From: Mixophyes australis
Lineage: Eukaryota > Chordata > Amphibia > Anura > Limnodynastidae
Direction: 5' to 3'
DNA: 64,000 bases
Assembly (NCBI GenBank): GCA_036250195.1
Contig: JAVHZZ010000009.1
Span: forward strand, 45,227,824 to 45,291,823
Below the pieces are notes generated by a model. It worked only from the letters and a program-made list of their open reading frames with translations. It did no database searches and was not told the origin of the DNA. This document shows, in pieces, positions 10,212 to 20,712 of the stretch (positions are counted from its first letter, which is position 1; each line of letters starts with the position of its first letter). A program made the position numbers and the translations under genes.

Positions 10212-13200
10212 CTAGTTCTGGAGAGGTGAAGTTAGGGTCCCTGGAGTCCTCTCCATCTTCTATGAAATCTAAAGTCTGCGCTTTTGATGTTACGATTTCC
10301 TTTGCTACCAAAGCTTTTGAGTCACAGGCATTGATTGATTCCGGAGCAGCAGGAAATTTTATTTCCAAATCATTAGTGAATCAATGGTCTCTACCAGTGA
10401 TTACGTTAAAAACACCCATTACTGTGACGGCTATAGATGGATCACGTCTCATCAACGGTCTCATCACCCAGAGTACGTCTCCAGTAACACTTCAGATTGG
10501 TGTCCTGCACCATGAAGAAATATCGTTTTTAATCCTTCCAGTTACGACAAGTCCGATTGTCTTAGGCCTTCCATGGCTTCAGTGTCACTCTCCCCAGATT
10601 GACTGGCGCACTCCTCAAGTTACGTCTTGGGGGTCTGAATGTTACCATCGTTGCCTTTCCCAAGTTATTCCTCTCAAAGTACAGCAATCTTCCATCTCAT
10701 CTTCCTCACCGGGACTCCCTCCTCAGTATGCTTCATTTGCTGATGTGTTTGATAAAGCTCAATCTGAACGTCTTCCTCCTCATCGTTCTTGGGATTGTCC
10801 GATCGACCTTCTACCTGGCAAGACTCCTCCCAGGGGTCGGGTCTATCCACTCTCGTTACCTGAAACTCAAGCCACATCTGAGTACATACAGGAGAATCTC
10901 CAGCGTGGGTTTATTCGACCTTCCACCTCTCCCGCTGGAGCTGGGTTCTTCTTCGTCAAAAAGAAGGATGGATCATTATGCCCTTGCATAGATTTTCGTG
11001 GACTCAATGCCATTACTATCAAGAATCGGTATCCCATTCCGCTGATCACTGAGCTATTCGACCGCATCAAGGGAGCCCGTATCTTTACTAAGTTGGATCT
11101 TCGTGGTGCCTACAATTTAATTAGAATCCGTTCCGGTGACGAATGGAAGACAGCGTTCAACACCAGAGACGGGCATTACGAATATCTGGTAATGCCTTTC
11201 GGGCTGTGTAATGCCCCCGCTGTTTTCCAAGGCTTCATCAATGAGATCTTTCGGGACTTATTATATGTATGTGTCGTTGTCTACCTGGACGACATATTGA
11301 TCTTTTCACAGGACCTGCCTTCTCATCACCAACATGTGGCAGAAGTCCTCTCCAGGCTACGGAAAAATTCATTGTTCTGTAAATTAGAAAAATGTTCATT
11401 CGAGTTGCCCCAGATTCCATTCTTGGGGTATATAGTTTCCGGAGTTGGCCTGAAGATGGATCCAGACAAGGTGAATGCTGTACTACATTGGCCCCAGCCA
11501 ACTACTCTTCGTGCTATCCAGCGGTTTTTAGGTTTTGCCAATTACTATAGACGCTTCATTCAAGACTTTTCTTCCATTGCATCTCCTATTGTGGCCCTGA
11601 CTCGGAAAGGGGCTAATACTAAGCAATGGTCATCTGAGGCTCTCCAAGCCTTTCAAATTCTCAAAGAGTCCTTCTCTTCGGCTCCCATTCTTCGACAGCC
11701 TGATGTGACACTCCCCTTCTTCCTAGAAGTAGATGCCTCTAATGTGGGCTTGGGAGCCATTCTCTCCCAACGCTCGGAACAGCAAAAATTCCATCCTTGT
11801 GCCTTCTATTCTCGGGGTCTTCTGCCCGCAGAGAAGAATTATACTATCGGGGACAAGGAGTTGCTGGCTATCAAAGCTGCATTAGAGGAATGGAGATACT
11901 TATTGGAAGGAGCTCGCCATCCGGTGACGATCTTCACGGATCATAAGAACTTGTCATATCTTCAGTCTGCCCAATGCTTGAACCCTCGTCAAGCAAGATG
12001 GTCTCTTTTCTTTTCCCGTTTTGAATTAATTATAACCTTCAAACCAGCTGCTAAGAACAAAAAAGCTGACGCTTTATCTAGAGCTTTTGTGACGTCCTCT
12101 GATGAAGAAGAGGTTTTCAACCATACTATTCTAGACCCCAAATGTATCTCACTGGCTGCTTCATCCACCAAAATGCTACCATTTGGGAAGACCCTCGTGC
12201 CTCCTACTCTAAGGAGGAAAATCCTTTCGTGGTTCCATGCCTCTCGTTTTTCTGGACACGCCGGTGAACACAAGACCTTTGAGATTCTCTCTCGAAGTTA
12301 CTGGTGGCCTTCAATGAGGAGAGACGTCAAAGAGTTCATTAGCTCCTGTGAGTTATGTTCCCAGTTTAAATCCTCCCGCAGAACTCCAGCAGGGTTGCTG
12401 CGACCACTACCCATTCCGTCCAAACCTTGGACCCATATTAGTATGGATTTTGTTACTGATTTACCACCTAGTAAGAATCATAATACTATTTGGGTGGTGG
12501 TAGACAGATTTTCGAAGATGGCTCATTTCGTCCCTCTGTCTGGTTTGCCTTCCTCGTCTATTCTGGCTGAACATTTCATTAAAGAAATCTTCCGTATCCA
12601 TGGATGTCCATCTGAGATTGTGTCAGATAGAGGAGTACAATTCGTTTCCAGATTCTGGCGAGCCCTTTGTAAAACCTTGGGCATACGATTAGCACTCTCA
12701 TCTTCTTACCATCCGCAATCTAACGGACAACCTGAACGAGTCAATCAAGATCTTGAGACTTTTATAAGGATGTTCTCATCAGCCAATCAAGACAACTGGG
12801 TAGAATTGCTTCCTTGGGCTGAATTCGCCCATAACAACATGTACCATGAGTCATCATCCAAAACTCCATTCTTTGTGGTCTACGGTCACCATCCGTCTTT
12901 TCCGGAATTTCCTGCCCTCCCGCCCACCCAAGTTCCTGCTGTGGAGTCTGCTTGTCAGACCTTCAAAAATATCTGGTCTCAGGTCAAAACCTGTTTAAAG
13001 AAGACATCTAACAAATATAAGTCTTTCGCAGATAAAAAGAGGCGGGCTATTCCACCACTAAAAATTGGAGATCGTGTCTGGTTATCTACCAAAAATATTC
13101 GTTTGAAGGTTCCATCTATGAAATTCGCCCCTCGTTTTATTGGTCCATATAGGATCTTTCAAGTAATCAATCCAGTATGTGTTAAACTTCTTCTTCCTAA

Positions 13201-13588
13201 GAATCTTCGGATTTCCAATGCCTTCCATGTGTCTTTACTCAAACCTCTTATCATCAACCGTTTCTCAACTCCTCCCTCAGCTCCGCAGCCAGTTCAAGTT
13301 CATCAGGAGGAGGATTTCGAGATTACTGAGGTATTGGATGCAAAAATTTCGCGAGGAGTCCTCCGTTTCCTCGTTCATTGGAAGGGCTTTGGTCCTGAGG
13401 AGCGCTCTTGGATCAAAGCTGAAGATCTTAATGCTCCTGCCCTTTTGAAGAAGTTTTATTCCAAAAATCCGGACAAGCCCGGTTCCAGGCGTTCTGTGCC
13501 CACCTTTAAAAGGGGGGGTACTGTCACTCACCGGACTGTGAGTGCTTCTTCCCGGACATTTAGGAACCGTGGCCGTCCTCCATCCTGA
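10187..13588 (+). CDS. pol: Gypsy-A Pol: protease, RT, RNase H, integrase, chromodomain
   Basis: The frame is open from 10187 to the stop at 13586-13588 and has no ATG until 10262, so a Gag-Pol fusion by -1 frameshift is likely. Numbering from the GTG at 10226: aspartic protease DSGAAG at 38-43; reverse transcriptase with YLDD at 353-356; RNase H with DAS at 503; integrase HHCC zinc domain from His671; integrase catalytic Asp741, Asp801 and Glu837 (D-59-D-35-E); chromodomain about 1031-1080 (FLVHWKGFGPEERSW). The chromodomain marks a chromovirus, which in this group guides integration to chromatin. The last 22 codons run into the 3' LTR. No stop or frameshift is seen. Confidence 0.93.
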   Translation, partial: EIGKCQALTSSGEVKLGSLESSPSSMKSKVCAFDVTISFATKAFESQALIDSGAAGNFISKSLVNQWSLPVITLKTPITVTAIDGSRLINGLITQSTSPVTLQIGVLHHEEISFLILPVTTSPIVLGLPWLQCHSPQIDWRTPQVTSWGSECYHRCLSQVIPLKVQQSSISSSSPGLPPQYASFADVFDKAQSERLPPHRSWDCPIDLLPGKTPPRGRVYPLSLPETQATSEYIQENLQRGFIRPSTSPAGAGFFFVKKKDGSLCPCIDFRGLNAITIKNRYPIPLITELFDRIKGARIFTKLDLRGAYNLIRIRSGDEWKTAFNTRDGHYEYLVMPFGLCNAPAVFQGFINEIFRDLLYVCVVVYLDDILIFSQDLPSHHQHVAEVLSRLRKNSLFCKLEKCSFELPQIPFLGYIVSGVGLKMDPDKVNAVLHWPQPTTLRAIQRFLGFANYYRRFIQDFSSIASPIVALTRKGANTKQWSSEALQAFQILKESFSSAPILRQPDVTLPFFLEVDASNVGLGAILSQRSEQQKFHPCAFYSRGLLPAEKNYTIGDKELLAIKAALEEWRYLLEGARHPVTIFTDHKNLSYLQSAQCLNPRQARWSLFFSRFELIITFKPAAKNKKADALSRAFVTSSDEEEVFNHTILDPKCISLAASSTKMLPFGKTLVPPTLRRKILSWFHASRFSGHAGEHKTFEILSRSYWWPSMRRDVKEFISSCELCSQFKSSRRTPAGLLRPLPIPSKPWTHISMDFVTDLPPSKNHNTIWVVVDRFSKMAHFVPLSGLPSSSILAEHFIKEIFRIHGCPSEIVSDRGVQFVSRFWRALCKTLGIRLALSSSYHPQSNGQPERVNQDLETFIRMFSSANQDNWVELLPWAEFAHNNMYHESSSKTPFFVVYGHHPSFPEFPALPPTQVPAVESACQTFKNIWSQVKTCLKKTSNKYKSFADKKRRAIPPLKIGDRVWLSTKNIRLKVPSMKFAPRFIGPYRIFQVINPVCVKLLLPKNLRISNAFHVSLLKPLIINRFSTPPSAPQPVQVHQEEDFEITEVLDAKISRGVLRFLVHWKGFGPEERSWIKAEDLNAPALLKKFYSKNPDKPGSRRSVPTFKRGGTVTHRTVSASSRTFRNRGRPPS
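10193..10199 (+). promoter_or_regulatory. Candidate -1 ribosomal frameshift site (GGGAAAT)
   Basis: The heptamer is phased G-GGA-AAT in the gag frame, the X-XXY-YYZ pattern of -1 frameshifting. It lies inside the overlap (10187-10211) where the pol frame is already open, and 10 bases before the gag stop. The homologous position in Gypsy-C has GGGAAAA in the same phase. I have not verified a downstream pseudoknot. Confidence 0.6.
13508..13521 (+). promoter_or_regulatory. Gypsy-A polypurine tract
   Basis: AAAAGGGGGGGTAC sits immediately before the 3' LTR (TG at 13522), the expected position for priming plus-strand DNA synthesis. It lies inside the pol coding frame. Confidence 0.8.
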
Positions 13589-15468
13589 GGGCCTGCGCAT
13601 GCGCAGCCCTTTCTAATCCTTCAGTGTATGTCCCTTTAACTTAATTGGCAGATCAGGCAACACTCCCTATATTAAGCACCTGTGGTCAACACCACGTTGC
13701 CTGATCTTGGAGTCTCATTCCCCATGAGTCTCTGAAGGTGTTCCTGTGTTTCCTCGTGTATTCAGCGCTGCTGATTCCTGTGGTTTCCAAACCACTTCTA
13801 CCTCTGTGGTTTCCAAACCACTTCTACCTCTGTGGTTCCCATACCACTTCTACCATCCTGTGTATCATCGTGACTGTTAGCTGATTCCTATCCGCTGCCT
13901 CCGTGCACTACAGTCTTCAAAGCCACTTCAACTCTACCATTTATCATTGTGACTGTTAGCTGATTCCTATCCGCTGCCTCCGTGCACTACAGTCTTCAAA
14001 GCCACTTCAACTCTACCATATATCATTGTGACTGTTAGCTGATTCCTATCCGCTGCCTCCGTGCACTACAGCCTTCTATCCACATCCACTCACCTGTTCA
14101 TCATCGAGACTGTTAGCTGATTCCTATCCGCTGCCTCCGTGCACTACAGTCTTCAACCTGCAACTCGTCTGTGTTTCATCATCGTGACTGTTAGCTGATT
14201 CCTATCCGCTGCCTCCGTGCACTACAGTCTTCAACCTGCAACTCGTCTGTGTTTCATCATCGTGACTGTTAGCTGATTCCTATCCGCTGCCTCTGTGCAC
14301 TTCAGTCTTCAGCTCATCTCATCTCTCCCGTGTTTCCTCGAGAATGCTGCTATTATTGCTATCCGCTACTCTCCGTGATCAACAGTTCCAGGTCTACTCT
14401 TCCCTCCCGTGTTCCATCGCTATTTGCACCTGCTGGTTGCTACTGGTTACCTCCGTGTGTCCGCAGAGTCCTGCTGCTGCTGCTGTCAGCGCTAATCGTC
14501 CATCTACTGCTGATCCGCTCTCCACGCCTTCCTGTGTTCCGCTGGTCTCTACCCGCCTGTCAGCATTGGATTCGTGTCTCATCATTTATCCCTCTGCTAG
14601 ACCATCACCATTCTCCTGGGTCCTCCAAGAGTCCAGTTCCACGCTCTACTGATTCCTGTGGATTCGTGTCCCTGTGGGTCTACTTACCTGTGCGCTGCAC
14701 CTACTGACCCCCGCTTCATCTATCCAGGGACTTCTCATCCTGCCAGCCTCCTGCCGCTCAGGTATCTCTGCACTCCTGTCTGACTGCCTGCTTCTGAACC
14801 ACGGTATGCATACTTCTCATTGACTGTGCTGGTGTATTGCATATCTTGCTGGACTGTGTTGGTTCTTCTCTGGAGTTTACTATCCGCTGAGTCTATTGCC
14901 ATCAGTGACTGTATTATCTTGTGCCGGATTACTTCAAGAGACTTTCTATATTTGCAGTGCTGTTCAGTTATTCATATATATATTGTGCATATTACTGTGG
15001 ATCGTGTTTAAGGTGCCGTGTTTATCCTGTGTTGCAGTCTCTCCCCGTGCACCTCCTCACATATATATTCAGTGGTACAACTTGCTACCGCAGACCACTG
15101 ACTTCCCGGATACCTCCACTTGGATTCCATTCCTTCACTCAGACAGCGGTACAACTTGCTATCCGCAGACCGCTGACTCTCATCACTTCCTCGTTTCTGT
15201 TGGACATTCCTCCTCACTATAGCAGTGGTACAACTTGCTATCGCAGACCACTGACTACCTCCACGTGTCCTTGTCCATACAGTTCCTCGTGTATTATTAC
15301 CTCCATATTACCAGTGCTGCTAGTCATAGACTTTCCTGAGCATCTCATCATCTGCTATTTCCTGTTCCGTGATCACCCTGCTACCAGAGTACCATATTAC
15401 CACCTACATTGCTCTGGTAAGCCTACCACCTGGTGATCCCTGGGTAAAGACTCCTAGTGCCCGTGACA
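13522..15468 (+). repeat. Gypsy-A 3' LTR
   Basis: At 1,947 bp this is nearly identical to the 5' LTR. Differences seen by eye are six single-base changes and one extra CTG unit (about 14470-14485). It is followed by the target duplication GGCCC at 15469-15473. Confidence 0.95.
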
Positions 15469-16748
15469 GGCCCTCTAGGAAGGAATCTATGGTTATGCTA
15501 TTTGGCTGGATCGTGGTGGGATCTTCCTTCAGATTGTATAGGGTAGCATAGAAGTTAGCGAATGTATTAACTATGTCTTTGGGATTAGAGACTTTTCGAT
15601 CACCTTCTTCCAGTAGATAATTTATTCTGTTCCTAGCTTGACGGCCTCTTAGTTTACGCGCTAACATCCTCCCTGCTCTATTTCCGGCCACGTAGAATTT
15701 TTGCTGCAATCTATTTAAGGCTGCTTGGGTCCTAGCCATAAGTAGCTTCTGTAGTTGGGCTCTTACCTGAGTAAGTTCCTTTTTAATCTCTCTAGATGGG
15801 CGGGCCTTAATTTGAGTCTCAAGCACTTGAAGTTTAGCTTCTAACACCTTCTGACAGTGTGCGTTTGCTCTCTTTAATCTAGCCCCGGTCTGGATGGCGA
15901 CCCCCCGCACTACCGCCTTTAGAGAACACCAAAAGTTAAAAATATTAGTCTCTTCTGGATTATTGGTTTGGCAGAATAAGGAAATAGCGTCCTTTAAAGC
16001 CAGTTTCGCCTCTAGCAGGGAAAGCAAATAAGCTGGGAAGCACCATGGTCTGGGAGATATATGACAGCGTGACAGACGCCAGGACCAGAGTAGCGGAGCA
16101 TGGTCTGACCACGCCAAAGGCAAGATCTCCAGGCGGATAGACCTTTGTAACGTCCATTTATCTGTTAATATAAGATCTATATGCGAGTAGGAATTATGGA
16201 CATGGGAGAAATATGTATAATCTCTCCCCTCTGGCTCCGAGACCCTCCACACGTCATACAGATCATGCTCCGCCATCAGCTTCGAGAACGCACCTAGCTG
16301 AGAGGAGGCCGCAGAGGGAGGGGAAGATGGAGATCTGTCTATCCTGGGGTCTGTCACAATGTTAAAATCACCCATCGTTATTAGACACCCCTCCTTATGT
16401 TTATTCACTTCCTGGAAGACCTCTCTTAAGAAAGGTACCTGGCGAGGTGTCTTCCAGTAGGCCAACTAAAATCAGGTATCTACCCGCTTTGTCTGCTACC
16501 CGCTTTTTAAGGGTGAAGGAGATATTAGAGCTGAACAAAATGGCAACTCCATTGCGTTTTAGTGGATCATTCGTCATATAATTTGTGGGAAATTGATTGT
16601 CTCCTAAAGTAGGGTGGGCAGAGGCTAAAAAGTGAGTCTCCTGTAATGCAACAATATCTGCCCGTTGCTTAAAAAAGGAGGGCAGCGCCATACGGCGTTT
16701 GTTTGGTGAGTTTAAGCCCCGGACATTAAGAGAAAGTAGTTTAACCAT
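15469..16748 (-). pseudogene. LINE ORF2 N-terminal endonuclease region, broken
   Basis: ORF2 starts at the ATG at 16746-16748 (MVKLLSLNVRGLNSPNKRR), the usual opening of L1-type apurinic endonucleases; LQETHF with the catalytic Glu follows. The frame shifts near 16401-16465, and a short stretch (the VYAPN region) seems lost. It resumes in another frame with ITMGDFNIV, DLILTDKW and WSDHAPL, the C-terminal endonuclease motifs including the SDH catalytic His. The helical linker follows up to the Gypsy-A insertion at 15473. The RT continues at 7320. Not functional. Confidence 0.9.
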
Positions 16749-16905
16749 CTAGCTTGAGGAGGGTAAAGCATTGTCTGTATAACCTATAACCAAAATAGAT
16801 CCCCTCCAAAATCCAGAGAGGGGAGCGAACCACAATAGCATCCTGAACAGGGGTGTGTTCTTGAGTAGTATCAAAGGCATGTCTTTTCTTCAGTTTCAAA
16901 CATTA

Positions 16906-17956
16906 GGAGCTGGACAAGAAACCAAACAGTCAGGGATAGTTCTGCTGACGAACGTAGGAAATAAGCCTCTTATGAAGCACTTCTCGACCAGTCACCTCTC
17001 ACTCTCGATTTCGGGCCTGGTGCCGTCTCGCGCACTGGGATGTCCCAGGATTTCAATAGAGCAATGCCATCTTCTACCGATGTGATCACATGAGAGACAT
17101 TTTGGTGACGGACTAACAGCTTTACTGGGAAACCCCATCGTTACTGGATCTCTTGTTCCCTTAAAGCGCTGGTTACTGCTTGAAAGGATCTTCGTTTGGC
17201 TATAGTGGCAGCCGAGAAGTCAGGAAAGAATTGAAGTTCTTTAAGAATCGACGAACTTTCATCCTGCCTAGCCGTCTGTAGTAAGCGATCTTTGATCTTA
17301 AAGAAATGGACCCTGAGGAAGGGATTACGGGGGAGGGACTCTGGACCAAACTTCGGCCTTGGGAGGCGATGAATACGGTCGATGGTTAAATCGAGATCAG
17401 ATGCTGCGGGTAAAAGTTGGTGGAATAGGTTGTTAACAAACGGCAGAAGCTCAGCTGAGGAGACTGTCTCCGGAATCCCTCTTATTTTAATATTGTTTCG
17501 TCTCGACCAGTCTTCCATACCTGCCACTTTTTCTTGAGAGGCATTAAACTCCGCTCTCAGTTTTTCGTGCTCTGAGATTAGCTCATTGTGGGAGGCCGCC
17601 ACTTCCTCAAATTTATCTTCCAGGTGGCCTGTCCTTCCTCCCAGTTCGGCAACTTCACGTTGAATATCTGTAATTGAAGACCTCATCTCTGATAGTAATT
17701 CTGACTTGAGTGTGGCAAGCATAGATTGCATAGCTTTAATTGTGATAGGTCCATCCGCATCGACATGGGGGAGAGAGGACGGAGAAGCACTGTTGGAGCC
17801 CTCTATCACGGACGGTGAGGCAGTTAGCACCGTAGCATTTGCAGGATGTTTGTTTTTCCCCACATTAGAGGAAGAGGAGGCCTGCGGTTTAAAGAATTGG
17901 CCTGGCGGCGGTGATTGGATAGGTTTCACTCTTTTGGGTGCCGTGGCGCCTTGCAT
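16906..17956 (-). pseudogene. LINE ORF1 (RNA-binding, coiled-coil protein) with premature stop
   Basis: The likely start is the ATG at 17954-17956 (MQGATAPKRVKPIQ), chosen because upstream residues look like translated UTR. The protein has a low-complexity N-terminus, a heptad-rich coiled coil (from SELLSEMRSSITDI to EKVAGMEDW) and an RRM-like block opening with SRRNNIKIRGIPE. Together these are typical of L1 ORF1p, the trimeric RNA chaperone. A TAA at 17138-17140 cuts the C-terminal domain after REQEIQ. The same frame then continues with RWGFPVKL and further ORF1p-like residues to about 16906, so one nonsense change explains the break. Confidence 0.85.
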
Positions 17957-18813
17957 AGATCCAATTATAGACTGAGAAAAGATAAATGCCAGGCTAAGGG
18001 CTTGTAATATTAATTGAGTGCAGGATCCGGGTACAGTTGAGAAGACTAGGCGAACCAGCGCCACATGTGAGGGGTGTGCTGCAACATGGTAGGGGACCCA
18101 AAAAAGCTCAGTCCAGCATCATATGAGAAAGAGCATATCACTACCCCACTGGTATAATTTGGGGTGAGTGCCAGGTGGGTGGTGGTTCTTTACATCAGAA
18201 ATATCTCACATGCACATAAGGATAAGGGCTCACAGGTACCTTTAACTACAGCAGCTGTACAGTAGCCTCCAGGTCAGCCCCTAGCTCAGCCACTGCCTCC
18301 AGGCTTCTCCAGTTGCCAGCCCAAATATCACTGCTATGGGCCACTTATAGAAGATGAATCCGACTCTTGGGCTGCAATCCCACTCTGAGCCAGCCGTTTT
18401 GTCGCTGCCCACCGCCGCAGCCCGCGACCGGAAGTCCAGATCCGCAAACCGGAAGTGATGTGACTGGAGGACCCTGCGCAACTCGAGACCGCTGCCTTGC
18501 ACCCCCGCTGCCGGGCACCGGAGCCTCCCAGGGACAGGTAGGACGCCGCACAGGCACTTCAGGGGCCACTCCTGGGTAATATCTTGCCTGCAGCCTCACT
18601 GCCCCGCTCAGCCTGATGCCCAGCCACTCGACAGCGGCTCCAGGTCCGCTTCTTTAGGGGGTCACACTGGTCTCTCCAGCCTCCCTGAAGATTCCTCTAC
18701 GTGCTTAGTTAGAATAAACTGTTTTAGCAGCTCTTTTTCCGCTATTTAAAAAGTAATTACAGCGGAGCTCCTTCCACATACAGCCGGACAGGATGGCGAC
18801 CAAGCTCCGCCCC
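17957..18813 (-). other. LINE copy 1 5' UTR
   Basis: This is the GC-rich 5' leader of the minus-strand LINE, beginning GGGCGGAGCTTGGTC at 18813 going left. An internal RNA polymerase II promoter is expected by analogy with L1, but no specific element is identifiable. No gene here. Confidence 0.6.
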
Positions 18814-18827
18814 TTTCCCTGCTTTTT
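18814..18827. repeat. Target-site duplication of LINE copy 1, right
   Basis: The second copy of TTTCCCTGCTTTTT (see 4605-4618). Host sequence continues rightwards and originally joined position 4604. Confidence 0.85.
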
Positions 18828-19293
18828 AATACTCTTTTCTATTTCACATTTGACCGTTGATATATTTGTCCGTTACAATTCGGGTTTAAAGGTTTTTTTT
18901 TTACTTCATTTGTTTTGCTCTATGATGAAACAGTTCTATTTTCCACATGAAGAATAATATACTTAGTTTTGTTATTGATTTAGTTTATATATAGGTATTT
19001 TAATTAAATAATTATTTGCATTATACCTTTCTTTTGCATTATTTGATCTATACCCTTGATGATAAAGGTCACTGAAATTCTGCTGGCACGATGTTACTGT
19101 CTGTATATGTGTGAAGCTGGGTAAACACAACAGAAAGTTACTTCAGATGCGATTTCTGTAATGATTTTACCAACGACTGAAAGTTCTGATGAAAAAAGTT
19201 TGGTATCTGCACTTCCTTTGAAAGTGGATGGTTGGCTGCCTTTAGGGGATATGTGGAGAAGGGGTGGGCTCCAACCCTCCTAGATATAGAAAT
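18828..19293. other. Non-coding AT-rich stretch
   Basis: No gene or repeat boundary recognised. It lies between the LINE target duplication and the tail end of the Penelope-like element. Confidence 0.5.
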
Positions 19294-20044
19294 ACAAAAA
19301 GACTCTTGGCGCCAGAGTATGGAATGTTAGAATTATAACAACAGACAGCTGATAATGTTCAAGGGTCATATATTAAACCAAAACATATTTCACCAAAATC
19401 AGTGCACTGATATAATGGGTATATTCAAACAGAATGGTAAATACCCAGTTAGTTGAGCTGCAACATACAGTCCTGTTATCAATAAAGGGCTGAGATAAAC
19501 AGCAATTGTAATAAAACAGTACTTAATCACCATAAAGTCCACAAAGGATGTAGTCTTGGAGATAACAAACCTAATCAGCTACAATGGATATAGGACAAGA
19601 TTTCCTTCGAGCGATATCCTGTTTCAAAAGTGCTGACAGGTGTGGTTTCATACGAGTCTGTGATAAGGCAATATCATCTGAGTTTAAACAGGCTGAATCC
19701 AAAATCCCTGTACATTTTGATGAATGCAGAGCCCTCGTCTGCTAGGTAAGTTCCGAAGCTATGTTTCTTAGAAGCCATATGACATATGTTCGAAGCGGCT
19801 GGTGTTGGGGAGCGGATATAAGATAACTTACCCCACCGTAGGCACGTCCCCGGGGTCTCCTTTCCTAGTCGGTACCCTTCATGCCATGTTCCGAGTGTTT
19901 CTCCAGATGTGCTCCTGTTTGCGGCCACATCTCCTTCCTTCTGCACATGCACATTGGCAGTCTCGGACTCCGTAGTTCTTCTTTCCTTGCCAGTATACGG
20001 AAATAGCAGGATGTATGCAGTAATAGTGAATAAAAAATAAGTTG

Positions 20045-20100
20045 ATGTTTGTACCCAACGCGTTTCGCCGTTAGTGGTTTCCTCAGAGATAATTGAGTTG
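20045..20100 (-). ncRNA. Degenerate hammerhead-ribozyme-like motif
   Basis: On the minus strand: CTGAGGA (20086-20080) fits the CUGANGA core, GAAA (20066-20063) the second core box, and CGCG-TT-GGG the NUH cleavage context after the ACGCGT palindrome. Five pairs of stem I (TATCT with GGGTA, including G-T wobbles) can form. Stem II is poor, keeping only CC/GG with mismatches next to the core. Hammerhead motifs are known in Penelope-like elements. I infer a decayed relative, probably not self-cleaving. Confidence 0.4.
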
Positions 20101-20337
20101 TGAGGGCAATGTCTCCTTTATAATGTCAGGAAGAGCTTCTAGCAGTTTCTTGATTGTCAATGTGGGCTGGTGTGTTGTTAACTTATTGGTCTCCTCCATT
20201 CAAGTTGATCGACAGATAGAGAGTCCTAAATGTAGCTTAGTTACAAAAACGTGCCACAGATAACTTAGGATAATATAAATCAGTTATGGTTATAAAAGAT
20301 ACAAGTCTGATATAAAGTTGCTAAACAAGTAAAATAG

Positions 20338-20580
20338 CTAATCATGTACTATATTATAAAATTTAGACAATTCAAAATCAATATTTAAGCCATTTGGTAT
20401 TAATGTCTTCAGCATAAAAATCCATTTGGTTTCTTCTCTGGACAGGGGCCCTATAAAGTCCCCCCCCTCTCCAAGATTGACCCTAACCTGATCGAACAAG
20501 CATACACTGAAGTTTGAAAGATGAATAGAGATACCTTGTTGGTGAGGAAAGAAAAATATTCCATGCCAGCCCCCAATAAA
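20338..20580 (-). pseudogene. Penelope-like GIY-YIG endonuclease C-terminus
   Basis: An open minus-strand frame ends in a segment with SREETKWIFMLKTLIPNGLN, then ELSKFY and the stop. This matches the very C-terminus of Penelope-like polyproteins, where the GIY-YIG endonuclease ends in an (R)E-x2-W-I-x2-L-x-T-x2-P-x-G-L-N pattern. The catalytic GIY-YIG motifs and the reverse transcriptase are missing because the element is truncated and joined to its inverted tail at about 20585. Confidence 0.6.
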
Positions 20581-20585
20581 CTGTC

Positions 20586-20712
20586 CACTTTGCCGCTTCG
20601 AACATATGTCATATGAATTCTAAGAAACATAGCTTCGGAACTTACTTAGCAGACACTTGCTCTGCATTCATCAAAGGTTCAGGGATTTTGGATTCAGCCT
20701 GTTTAAACTCAG
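20586..20712 (+). repeat. Inverted tail copy of the Penelope-like element, part 1
   Basis: Reverse-complementary to 19678-19805 (shared stretches such as GTTCCGAAGCTATGTTTCTT on the other strand). It continues at 27580 after an LTR inserted at CTCAG. Confidence 0.8.

Larger units (their letters stand above)
7322..15468 (+). mobile_element. Gypsy-A: complete Ty3/Gypsy chromovirus
   Basis: This complete LTR retrotransposon of 8,147 bp has long LTRs (1,944 and 1,947 bp), gag, and pol with a C-terminal chromodomain. It is flanked by the 5-bp duplication GGCCC (7317-7321 and 15469-15473). It sits in the opposite orientation within ORF2 of LINE copy 1. The LTRs differ by only six substitutions and one 3-bp repeat unit by eye, about 0.3%, so insertion was recent. 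Both genes are open and the conserved pol motifs I checked are kept. I see no canonical TGG-starting tRNA primer site after the 5' LTR. Confidence 0.95.
15469..18813 (-). mobile_element. L1/Tx1-type LINE copy 1, 5' segment
   Basis: This is the 5' half of the minus-strand LINE: the 5' UTR (about 17960-18813, GC-rich), ORF1 and the endonuclease half of ORF2. The right edge is set by the 14-bp duplication at 18814-18827, so the copy is not 5'-truncated, which is uncommon for LINE copies. Confidence 0.9.
19294..20585 (-). mobile_element. Penelope-like element, 5'-truncated, 3' segment
   Basis: This minus-strand element keeps the end of the coding region (stop at 20338-20340), then about 1 kb of tail ending near 19294 with TCTGGCGCCAAGAG on the minus strand. 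Its last about 510 bases (19294-19805) recur in inverted orientation at 20586-20712 plus 27580-28262. Inverted tail copies ('pseudo-LTRs') are a known feature of Penelope-like elements. The coding part supports the family independently. Confidence 0.65.

Noticed and set aside
10226..10228. Start of pol at the GTG codon.
   Set aside because: GTG is not a normal eukaryotic start; the frame is open back to 10187 and overlaps gag, so a -1 frameshift fits better.
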